Assembly: GCA_007123065.1 (NCBI GenBank)
Contig: SKSI01000136.1
Location: 1-23,416, forward strand
Length of the DNA stretch: 23,416 nt
Direction of reading: 5' to 3'
Source: Bacteroidales bacterium
Lineage (GTDB): Bacteria; Bacteroidota; Bacteroidia; Bacteroidales; UBA7960
Each line of letters starts with the position of its first letter. The first letter of the stretch is position 1. The notes below the pieces were generated by a model, which had not been told where the DNA came from, ran no database searches, and worked only from the letters and a program-made list of their open reading frames with translations. The position numbers were made by a program, and so were the translations under genes. Of this stretch, positions 1-6,789 are shown one piece after another.

Positions 1-286
1 GCTTTCGGGCGGACAACAGCAGCGTGTAGCCGTTTGCCGGGCTGTAGTGGCCAAACCCCATATTATCCTGGCGGATGAGCCTACAGGAAACCTGGATTCA
101 ACCCATGGGGATGAAGTGATGAACCTTCTGGAGTCACTCAACAAGAATGGAACAACCATCATCATGGTGACTCACTCTCAGCGTGATGCTTCCTATGCAC
201 AAAGGATCATCCGGTTATTTGACGGGCAGATCGTAACTGAAGACAAAAGCACTGAATTTGTTTTGGCATCAGCCGCAGCTCAATAG
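1..286 (+). CDS. ABC transporter ATP-binding protein, 5'-truncated (LolD/MacB type)
   Basis: Only the C-terminal part is present. The reading frame is open from base 2, and the GTG at 47 is an internal codon, not a start. The ABC signature LSGGQQQRVA is read at bases 2-31, Walker B ILADEPTGNLDS follows at about 62-100, and the H-loop VTHS near 168. The Walker A part lies upstream of the window. The compact D-loop and the short tail after the H-loop are typical of the LolD/MacB/FtsE class, which powers FtsX-type permeases acting on lipoproteins, peptides or efflux substrates at the inner membrane. The next gene on the same strand is such a permease, so the two probably work together, although a strong terminator separates them. 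The subfamily and substrate cannot be fixed. Confidence 0.93.
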   Translation, partial: LSGGQQQRVAVCRAVVAKPHIILADEPTGNLDSTHGDEVMNLLESLNKNGTTIIMVTHSQRDASYAQRIIRLFDGQIVTEDKSTEFVLASAAAQ

Positions 287-310
287 AATTCTGTCAATAA
301 CTTAACTATT

Positions 311-337
311 GCCCCCGGGTTTCCGGGGGCTTTCTTT
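311..337 (+). terminator. Rho-independent terminator between ATPase and permease genes
   Basis: A perfect 8-bp GC-only stem, GCCCCCGG (311-318) with CCGGGGGC (323-330), closes a 4-base loop and is followed by a T-rich tract, TTTCTTT (331-337). It lies 24 bases after the ATPase stop and ends 3 bases before the ATG of the permease, so it would either end the upstream transcript or attenuate read-through into the permease gene. Confidence 0.85.
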
Positions 338-340
338 ATC

Positions 341-2719
341 ATGATAAAACATTATCTAAAGGGTGTCTTTCGCCACATCCAAAAACAAAAAATCAATTCC
401 ACCATTAACATCCTGGGGCTTTCACTCGGGGTCGGAATTGTTTTGTTCATCTGGTCATTCATCCTGTATGAACTGAGTTATGATAAGTTTTTTTCAGACC
501 ACGACAGGATATTCAGGGTCCAGACAAAAGCCATTCTGGGCCAGGGGGAGCCTATCAGGGTGCCAACCGCAATTTACCCATTGGGCGAAGAAGCGTTGAG
601 GGATTTTCCTGAGGTTGAAGAATTTGTTCGGATGACAACTTACTTCATGCACCCACAGGTCACTGTTGACGAGCGGGCAATCTTTCTATCAAACGTTTAT
701 TTTGCCGACACCACCTTCTTTTCGGTCTTTTCCTACGAGTTCCTGGCAGGCGATCAGGAGCAGGCACTATCAGACAACAACGCGCTTGTGCTTTCCGTTT
801 CAACGGCAAGCCGTTTGTTTGACGACCCTTTTGATGGCTTATACCAAATGGTGGATCTTGAAGGGGAGCGCTATCAGATTACCGGAATCGTTGAAGACCC
901 TCCTGACAACAGTCATATTACATTCAGCGCCATTGCCAATATCTACAAGGTACCTTCACAGGTAAAAATCAGCGGCACAAACTTTTACACCTATCTAAAG
1001 CTTCATGATAACACTGACACGAATCTGCTGGAGGAGAAGCTAAATAGCCTGGGAGCAAGGCTGATCGACGAAAACCCGTTATACGAGGGATTATCCTTTT
1101 CACTCATTCATACGCTGATCCGGTTAACAGACATTCACCTGCATTCCAATCTGATCTGGGAAATCAAAGAAAGTGGAAACTACAGGAACCTCAGGCTCTT
1201 TGGAGTTCTATCCCTTTTTATCATACTGGTGGCCATCATCAATTATGTAAACCTGGCAACGGCTAAAAGCATGCTCCGGGCTAAGGAGATCGGTGTGCGA
1301 AAAGTTGCCGGTGCCAGCCGGGGCACGCTGATTCGACAAATCATGATGGAGTCACTAGTCATCACCGCAATCTGTTTTCTGATCGCCTTTCTTGTTGCAG
1401 AGTTACTAAATGCTCTTTTTTTACAACATACCGGCGTTGAGGGAAACATGAACATTCTGTTATCACCCCCGGGCATTCTTACCGTTTTATCCGTTTTTAT
1501 TCTAACAGCTGTTCTTTCCGGGTTGTATCCCGCTTTCTATCTGTCGTCGTTTGATGCTGTTAAAATCCTCAAGGGGGAAACGCTGAAAGGGACAAAAGGA
1601 AAATGGTTCCGAAGGGTCCTTGTAACCTTTCAGTTCACAATCACACTATTTGTAATCAGTAGCTTATGGGTGGTAAGCAGCCAAACAAATTACATGATGA
1701 AACAAAACCCCGGCTTTGACCGGGAGAATGTTCTGGTAGTCAGAAACCTGTCATCAACATTGTCACAATCATTTCCGGCGTTAAAAAGTGAGCTGTTCAA
1801 CCTTTCTTCCGTTAATGGGGTTTCCGGCACCACTTTTCTTTTTGGAGGCCATAACCGGGTTGACCTTGTGGCAGAGGTTGGTGTTGCGAAGGAAACCGGT
1901 GTTACATCTGATATTATTTATGTTGATCAGGATTTTTTTGATGTGATGGGCATTCAACTTGCAGAAGGGAGGTTCTTTTACCCTGATTCGGACATGGACC
2001 TGCACAGTGCATTCATCTTAAATCAGCGGGCAGTGCGCGCCCTGGGCTTTGAAGATCCGATTCATAAGGAGCTGGACCTTTTTGGCACAACCGGACCGCT
2101 GGTAGGCATTGTTGAGGATTTTCACTTCAAGTCGCTTCACGATGAGATCGGTCCCCTGGCAATTATTAATGCACGTTCCGGGTTTCCTCATGTCTTTTTA
2201 AAAGTTGCAACCGAAGACATTTTGTCTTTACAGCTGGCCGTTTCGGAAGTGCTTCAAAGTTTTGATCCTGCTTATATACCGGACATGATGTTTCTTGACG
2301 AAGGGATCAGGCATGAATACAGTCAGGAACAACAATCTACACAGCTGCTAACCGCCGGAGCAATGCTTGCGCTTTTCATATCCTTGCTCGGTGTCTACGG
2401 ACTGGCGGCTTTTGCTGCCGAGCGCCGCACCAAAGAGATCGGTATCAGAATCGTGCTCGGGGCATCTGCCGGCAAACTCATTTGGTTGTTCAACAAAGAG
2501 TCAGTAATCCTTTCGGCAATAGCATTCATTTTCGCTTTTCCGCTCACCTGGCTGATTATGGGGCGTTGGCTGGACAACTTTGCCTACAGAATTACAATAA
2601 ACCCGTTGTGGATTCTAATTGCCGGCGTGGTTGTGCTGCTGATAAGCTCCATGATCATCAGCATTCAAACCTGGGTAACAGCAAGATCAAACCCCGTAAA
2701 TGCCCTAAGGTCTGAATAA
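341..2719 (+). CDS. ABC transporter permease, FtsX/MacB-like (two MacB_PCD + two FtsX units)
   Basis: A 792-residue integral inner-membrane permease of the type common in Bacteroidota, built as a duplicated half: an N-terminal membrane segment (about 22-43), a periplasmic MacB core domain, three membrane segments (about 285-305, 338-360, 378-402), then another membrane segment (about 423-447), a second periplasmic domain and three C-terminal segments (about 668-692, 721-744, 754-776). The cytoplasmic coupling stretches RAKEIGVRKVAGAS and RRTKEIGIRIVLGAS after the second and sixth segments are the FtsX-domain hallmarks that contact the ATPase. The C-terminus NPVNALRSE is typical. The MIKHYLKGVFRHIQKQK beginning fits the family, which supports the ATG at 341 even though it sits directly after a terminator hairpin. 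It probably partners with the truncated ATPase upstream. The substrate is unknown. Confidence 0.92.
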   Translation: MIKHYLKGVFRHIQKQKINSTINILGLSLGVGIVLFIWSFILYELSYDKFFSDHDRIFRVQTKAILGQGEPIRVPTAIYPLGEEALRDFPEVEEFVRMTTYFMHPQVTVDERAIFLSNVYFADTTFFSVFSYEFLAGDQEQALSDNNALVLSVSTASRLFDDPFDGLYQMVDLEGERYQITGIVEDPPDNSHITFSAIANIYKVPSQVKISGTNFYTYLKLHDNTDTNLLEEKLNSLGARLIDENPLYEGLSFSLIHTLIRLTDIHLHSNLIWEIKESGNYRNLRLFGVLSLFIILVAIINYVNLATAKSMLRAKEIGVRKVAGASRGTLIRQIMMESLVITAICFLIAFLVAELLNALFLQHTGVEGNMNILLSPPGILTVLSVFILTAVLSGLYPAFYLSSFDAVKILKGETLKGTKGKWFRRVLVTFQFTITLFVISSLWVVSSQTNYMMKQNPGFDRENVLVVRNLSSTLSQSFPALKSELFNLSSVNGVSGTTFLFGGHNRVDLVAEVGVAKETGVTSDIIYVDQDFFDVMGIQLAEGRFFYPDSDMDLHSAFILNQRAVRALGFEDPIHKELDLFGTTGPLVGIVEDFHFKSLHDEIGPLAIINARSGFPHVFLKVATEDILSLQLAVSEVLQSFDPAYIPDMMFLDEGIRHEYSQEQQSTQLLTAGAMLALFISLLGVYGLAAFAAERRTKEIGIRIVLGASAGKLIWLFNKESVILSAIAFIFAFPLTWLIMGRWLDNFAYRITINPLWILIAGVVVLLISSMIISIQTWVTARSNPVNALRSE

Positions 2720-2769
2720 CAGCTTCAGAATGTTCTAAAAGAAAAACGAAGGATAAATTCCGGATTCTT

Positions 2770-3210
2770 TTATTCTTCTTCAACAATAGTGATCTGTTCA
2801 ATTCTGTCGCCCTGTTGGATTTGGTCAATCACTTCCAGGCCTTCTACAACCTTCCCGAAGCAGGTGTGCTGTCGGTCAAGATGTGCGGTGTTGTTGCGGC
2901 TATGGCAAATAAAGAACTGTGAACCACCGGTGTTGCGGCCGGCGTGTGCCATCGACAGCACACCCCTGTCGTGAAATTGATTCTCCCCGTCAAGCTCACA
3001 GTCGACTGTATATCCCGGACCTCCCATGCCGGTTCCGTTTGGACAACCACCCTGAATGACAAAATCAGGAATCACCCGATGAAATGTCAATCCATCATAA
3101 AACCCTTTGCGAGACAGTTCAACAAAGTTTTTAACCGTACCCGGGGCATCCTTTTCATAAAAATGCACCTGCATCTTCCCTTTTTCTGTTATTATTTCAG
3201 CTTTAAGCAT
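2770..3210 (-). CDS. Peptidyl-prolyl cis-trans isomerase, cyclophilin type
   Basis: A 146-residue single-domain cyclophilin that catalyses cis-trans isomerisation of X-Pro bonds. Visible family motifs are FHRVIPDFVIQGG (43-55) and GSQFFICHS (96-104), with residues matching the human CypA catalytic set: R45, F50, Q53, Q98, F100 and H115. The CypA Trp121 position (before LDG) is His110 here (TAHLDRQHT), as in many cyclosporin-insensitive bacterial enzymes. There is no signal peptide, so it should be cytoplasmic. It starts 30 bases after the lipoprotein gene stop on the same strand and is probably the last gene of a leuS-lipoprotein-cyclophilin transcript. The A/T-rich leader lacks a classical Shine-Dalgarno, as is usual in Bacteroidota. 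The gene converges with the permease gene, with 50 bases between stops and no convincing terminator. Confidence 0.95.
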   Translation of the reverse strand: MLKAEIITEKGKMQVHFYEKDAPGTVKNFVELSRKGFYDGLTFHRVIPDFVIQGGCPNGTGMGGPGYTVDCELDGENQFHDRGVLSMAHAGRNTGGSQFFICHSRNNTAHLDRQHTCFGKVVEGLEVIDQIQQGDRIEQITIVEEE

Positions 3211-3240
3211 TTATTCATTTTTTTAATTAGCATAATATAA

Positions 3241-3651
3241 TTAATCGATTAAAGTCATTTCCGCTCGTAACCTGTCAAAAAAACTGCTGTCATCCTGCGT
3301 TGAACTCACGGTGTATTCAACGGTGATTACATTGCCGCTCATGTTTCCACTTCCTTTATATTCATACACCTGATGTTGCTGCCTGGGTATTGTTACTGAA
3401 CTTCCGCTAACAACTGCATAGACATCAATATCCAGATTATAAAAATTATTGATGATGATCTGGTCAATTGTGGCCAAGTCTTTTCGAATTCTAACTTCAT
3501 AATCATTTCGTGGGACAAACGTTTCCAGGCTTTGCTCTTTTACTTCATAGCGACCCGCGAACTTGTTTCTGTCATCCGAATCATCATCACAAGCCAGAAA
3601 ACCAAACACAAGCAACACCATAAAGCTTAAACGGACTTTCTGAATAATCAT
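3241..3651 (-). CDS. Small hypothetical lipoprotein
   Basis: A 136-residue protein with a type II signal peptide: positively charged start, hydrophobic core (8-19) and lipobox FLAC with the lipidated Cys at 21. The residues after Cys are DDDSDD; runs of acidic residues just after the Cys are the known surface-export signal in Bacteroidota, so it may face outward. The mature part of about 115 residues alternates polar and hydrophobic residues (IIINNFYN, VYAVVSGSSVTIP, GNVITVEYTVSS), suggesting a small beta-barrel or lipocalin-like sandwich. No enzyme motif is seen and I do not recognise a named family. It lies 54 bases after leuS and 30 before the cyclophilin gene on the same strand, so it is probably cotranscribed with them. 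Confidence 0.85.
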   Translation of the reverse strand: MIIQKVRLSFMVLLVFGFLACDDDSDDRNKFAGRYEVKEQSLETFVPRNDYEVRIRKDLATIDQIIINNFYNLDIDVYAVVSGSSVTIPRQQHQVYEYKGSGNMSGNVITVEYTVSSTQDDSSFFDRLRAEMTLID

Positions 3652-3685
3652 GACCGGTTAATTTAGGTTTCTATCGGGCAAATCG

Positions 3686-3702
3686 AACCCTGATGAAGGG
3701 TT
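3686..3702 (-). other. Intercistronic hairpin after leuS
   Basis: A perfect 6-bp inverted repeat, AACCCT and AGGGTT, closes a 5-base loop just 3 bases after the leuS stop codon. There is no T-run behind it on the minus strand, so it is not a standard terminator. It could stabilise the 3' end of a processed leuS transcript or weakly attenuate the downstream genes. It could also be chance. Confidence 0.35.
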
Positions 3703-3705
3703 AGG

Positions 3706-6471
3706 CTAATTTACAACAATATTTACAATTTTTTTCGGCACGACAATAACTTTACGAACCTGCTTCCCTTCAAGCCACTTTTGAGCCTCCTGTGCATCAA
3801 GTGCGGCCTTTTCAACAGCTTCTCGCGAAGCATCGGCCGGCAATTGAAGCTTAAAGCGGGTTTTACCATTGAATGATACCGGGTATTCGATCACATCATC
3901 TGCAACCAATTTTTCATCATAATCCGGAAAAGAAGCCAGTGCGACGCTTTCACGATGCCCCAGCAAATACCATAACTCTTCTGCAATATGTGGTGCAAAG
4001 GGTGCAACAATGACTGCCAAAGGCTCAAGAACCTCCCTTTTATTGCACTGCAGATCCGTGAGCTCATTAACGCAAACCATAAAAGCACTGACGGCAGTAT
4101 TGAACGAAAAACGCTCGATGTCGTTGCTTACTTTTTTGATGGTCTTGTGCAAGGTTTTTAATTCTTGTTCTGTAGGTGGTTGATCGGAAAGGGCGGCTTC
4201 ATTGTTTTTATCGTGATACAACCGCCAAAGCTTTCTGATAAAACGGAACACCCCTTCGATTCCTTTAGTATCCCAGGGTTTTGCCTGTTCAATTGGACCA
4301 AGGAACATTTCATAAAGCCGCAGGGTGTCGGCACCGTATTTTTTAATCAGGTCATCCGGGTTCACAACATTGTGGAAAGATTTGGACATCTTTTCAACTT
4401 CCCATCCACAAATATATTTTCCGTCTTCCAGCACAAATTCCGCGTTCAGGTATTCGGGACTCCACTTCTTAAATGCTTCCAGATCCAGAATGTCATTATG
4501 AACGATATTTACATCTACGTGGATGGGCATCACATCATACTTTTCTTTCAGCCCGAATGAAACAAAACGGTTTCTTCCTTTTTCCCGATAGACGAAGTTG
4601 GATCTGCCCTGGATCATTCCCTGGTTGATCAGTTTTTCAAAGGGCTCATCTTTCACCACAATCCCGATATCATAGAGAAACTTGTTCCAGAATCGTGCAT
4701 AGATCAGGTGTCCTGTCGCGTGTTCAGCGCCTCCCACATACAAGTCAACATTACCCCAGTAGTTTACCGCTTCTTTTGACACGAGCTCTTTGTGGTTCGT
4801 GGGATCCATATAACGGATATAATATGCGCTGGATCCGGCAAAACCGGGCATTGTATTGCATTCCAGCGGATATCCATCGGCTGTAGACCAGTTTTTTGCT
4901 CGCGCCAGAGGTGGTTCGCCTGTCTCGGTGGGCAAATACTTGTCTACAGGGGGTAGCTCTAGAGGCAGATCTGATTCTGGAAGCACATAAGGAACATCAT
5001 CCTTGTAATACACAGGGAAGGGCTCTCCCCAGTAACGTTGCCGGCTAAAAATCGCGTCGCGTAAGCGGAAGTTTACTTTAGCCCGACCGATCCCTTTTTC
5101 TTCAACGTGGCGACAAATGGTACTGATCGCTACAGGAACCTCCATCCCGTTAATGAATCCACTATTGACCAGCTTTCCCTCCTTTGCATCATAGGCATCC
5201 TCAGAAACATCACCACCTGTTACAACCTCCAGGATTGGAAGTTCAAAATGCCTGGCAAAGGCATGATCACGGCTATCGTGACCGGGTACTGCCATAATTG
5301 CACCGGTCCCATATCCTGCCAACACATAATCAGCAATATAAACAGGTATCTTTTTTTCGGTTAACGGATTAATGGCATAAGCTCCCGTAAACTGGCCGGA
5401 TACTGTTTTTACTTCAGCCATACGTTCACGCTCCGACTTGCTGCCGGCGGCTTTAACATATGCAGCAACCGGTTCGCGATATTCCTGCGTCGTAATTTTA
5501 TTTACCAGCTCATGTTCGGGAGCAAGCACCATGAAGGTCGCACCAAAAACCGTGTCGGGCCGGGTAGTAAACACCTCAATGCTGGCACCGCTACTGTTTA
5601 TTGGAAAAAAAAGTGTAGCACCTTCGGAGCGGCCAATCCAGTTTTTCTGCATCTCCTTCAGAGAGTCGCTCCACTCAATCCGGTCCAGGCCTTCCAGTAA
5701 GCGTTCTGCATAAGCAGTGATCCGCAAAAACCACTGCTTCATTTTTTTTTGTTCTACAGGATGGCCACCCCTCACAGAATAGCCCTCTTTTACTTCATCA
5801 TTGGCAAGCACTGTGCCGAGCCTGGGACACCAGTTCACAAAGGTGTCAGAAAGATAGGCCAGACGGTAACCCATTAACACCTCCCGCTTCTCATTTTCAC
5901 TCATTTTCATCCACTCAACGGCGGTAAACGATGGCACATCACTGCAGGCAGCATCCACATCAAGGTTGCCGCTTCGCCCAAATAGCGTCTCAAGTTCATT
6001 GATGGGTTCTGCTTTCCGGGTTTTGTTGTTATAGTAATGGTTGAAAAGCTGAATAAAGGTCCATTGTGTCCATTTGTAATAAGAAGGGTCACAAGTGCGC
6101 ACCTCCCGGCTCCAATCGAAACTGAAACCGATCTTATCCAGTTGTTCGCGGTATCTTTTGATGTTTTTTTCTGTTGTAATGGCCGGATGCTGACCTGTCT
6201 GAATCGCATATTGTTCGGCAGGCAGGCCATAAGCATCATATCCCATAGGATGCAGCACATTAAACCCCTTCTGGCGTTTGTAGCGCGAGTAAATATCAGA
6301 GCCTATGTATCCCAGGGGGTGCCCGACGTGTAACCCTGCACCGGAGGGATATGGAAACATATCTAAAACATAATACTTTGGCCGATCTTTATCTATTTCT
6401 ACGCTATAGGTGTTGTGTTCCTGCCAGTAAGCCTGCCATTTTTTTTCAACCTCGTTGAAGTTGTATTCCAT
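3706..6471 (-). CDS. leuS: Leucyl-tRNA synthetase
   Basis: A 921-residue class I aminoacyl-tRNA synthetase that charges tRNA-Leu with leucine in the cytoplasm. The HIGH motif is HVGH (48-51) in FPYPSGAGLHVGHPLGY and the second signature is KMSKS (694-698). The CP1 editing domain is present with TTRPDTVFG and AVPGHDSRDHAFA, including the conserved Asp of the GHD motif, so editing of mischarged tRNA should be intact. YVGGAEHATGHLIYARFW is the typical catalytic-core stretch. Between MIQGRS and KMSKS there is an enlarged insertion (NFVYREKG to ICGWEVE) that I associate with Bacteroidota LeuRS. An anticodon-binding helical domain and the C-terminal domain (ending IVNIVVN) complete the protein, so it is full length. 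A TACCTTTG box upstream supports this start. It heads a probable operon with the lipoprotein and cyclophilin genes. Confidence 0.98.
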   Translation of the reverse strand: MEYNFNEVEKKWQAYWQEHNTYSVEIDKDRPKYYVLDMFPYPSGAGLHVGHPLGYIGSDIYSRYKRQKGFNVLHPMGYDAYGLPAEQYAIQTGQHPAITTEKNIKRYREQLDKIGFSFDWSREVRTCDPSYYKWTQWTFIQLFNHYYNNKTRKAEPINELETLFGRSGNLDVDAACSDVPSFTAVEWMKMSENEKREVLMGYRLAYLSDTFVNWCPRLGTVLANDEVKEGYSVRGGHPVEQKKMKQWFLRITAYAERLLEGLDRIEWSDSLKEMQKNWIGRSEGATLFFPINSSGASIEVFTTRPDTVFGATFMVLAPEHELVNKITTQEYREPVAAYVKAAGSKSERERMAEVKTVSGQFTGAYAINPLTEKKIPVYIADYVLAGYGTGAIMAVPGHDSRDHAFARHFELPILEVVTGGDVSEDAYDAKEGKLVNSGFINGMEVPVAISTICRHVEEKGIGRAKVNFRLRDAIFSRQRYWGEPFPVYYKDDVPYVLPESDLPLELPPVDKYLPTETGEPPLARAKNWSTADGYPLECNTMPGFAGSSAYYIRYMDPTNHKELVSKEAVNYWGNVDLYVGGAEHATGHLIYARFWNKFLYDIGIVVKDEPFEKLINQGMIQGRSNFVYREKGRNRFVSFGLKEKYDVMPIHVDVNIVHNDILDLEAFKKWSPEYLNAEFVLEDGKYICGWEVEKMSKSFHNVVNPDDLIKKYGADTLRLYEMFLGPIEQAKPWDTKGIEGVFRFIRKLWRLYHDKNNEAALSDQPPTEQELKTLHKTIKKVSNDIERFSFNTAVSAFMVCVNELTDLQCNKREVLEPLAVIVAPFAPHIAEELWYLLGHRESVALASFPDYDEKLVADDVIEYPVSFNGKTRFKLQLPADASREAVEKAALDAQEAQKWLEGKQVRKVIVVPKKIVNIVVN

Positions 6472-6499
6472 TGCTAGTAAAGGTTTGGTTTGATGTCTG

Positions 6500-6507
6500 C
6501 AAAGGTA
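6500..6507 (-). promoter_or_regulatory. Bacteroidota -7 promoter box of leuS
   Basis: On the minus strand this reads TACCTTTG, an exact match to the Bacteroidota TAnnTTTG -7 consensus, with 28 bases between the box and the leuS ATG. No clear -33 TTTG is seen about 20 bases further upstream; that position falls in the ATCYGYG repeat. Confidence 0.65.
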
Positions 6508-6520
6508 ATCAATAGATTTA

Positions 6521-6559
6521 ATCCGCGAGCATCCGTTGTATCTGTGTTATCCGCGTGCT
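6521..6559. repeat. Degenerate ATCYGYG-type short tandem repeat
   Basis: Four consecutive units of 9-11 bases begin with ATCCG or ATCTG: ATCCGCGAGC (6521), ATCCGTTGT (6531), ATCTGTGTT (6540) and ATCCGCGTGCT (6549). They lie immediately upstream of the leuS -7 box, where a -33 element would be expected. Confidence 0.6.
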
Positions 6560-6570
6560 ATTTGATTAAT

Positions 6571-6634
6571 GAAGGTTAAGGTTGAGATTAAGGTTGGGGG
6601 TTTAAGGTATAGTCGTTTAGAGGTTGAGGTTTAG
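6571..6634. repeat. Degenerate AGGTT-type repeat tract
   Basis: The AGGTT core (once AGGTA) recurs at about 6572, 6579, 6591, 6605 and 6621 in units of 7-16 bases, several ending in TTA or TTAG (for example AGGTTGAGATTA at 6579 and AGGTTGAGGTTTAG at 6621). The tract is non-coding and strongly purine-biased on the plus strand. No known element is recognised. Confidence 0.5.
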
Positions 6635-6664
6635 CTTGGAACTGGGATCTAAGAGCCAGGCTTT

Positions 6665-6704
6665 AATTTGTGAGAATTTGAGAAATAATTTGTGAAAATT
6701 TGTG
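6665..6704. repeat. AATTTGTG short repeat, four copies
   Basis: The octamer AATTTGTG occurs at 6665, 6687 and 6697, with a one-base variant AATTTGAG at 6675, separated by 2- or 4-base A/G-rich spacers. The tract lies 36 bases upstream of the mutA -7 box. With the two preceding tracts, this fills most of the 318-base divergent leuS-mutA gap. Confidence 0.6.
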
Positions 6705-6740
6705 GACAAAAAACAACCTGTGGAATTACAAAAATGTCAG

Positions 6741-6748
6741 TATCTTTG
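6741..6748 (+). promoter_or_regulatory. Bacteroidota -7 promoter box of mutA
   Basis: TATCTTTG matches TAnnTTTG exactly and has 41 bases between it and the ATG at 6790. The -33 element is poor (CTGTGG near 6718-6723). The box lies inside the longest possible open frame, which argues that the upstream in-frame start near 6700 is not used. The leader of about 35 bases is too short for a cobalamin riboswitch. Confidence 0.65.
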
Positions 6749-6789
6749 CCGTCTTGTTACCCATTTCCCTGCCCAAAAATATTTTTTGT

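Noticed and set aside
4165..4560. Plus-strand open frame of 131 codons
   Set aside because: Antisense to leuS with no family features.
6472..6789. Cobalamin riboswitch upstream of mutAB
   Set aside because: The leader predicted from the -7 box is only about 35 bases, and no B12-box-like conserved element was seen; the upstream space is short repeats.
6700..6789. N-terminal extension of mutA (30 codons)
   Set aside because: Contains the -7 promoter box and a non-family hydrophobic stretch; the ATG at 6790 gives the expected N-terminus.
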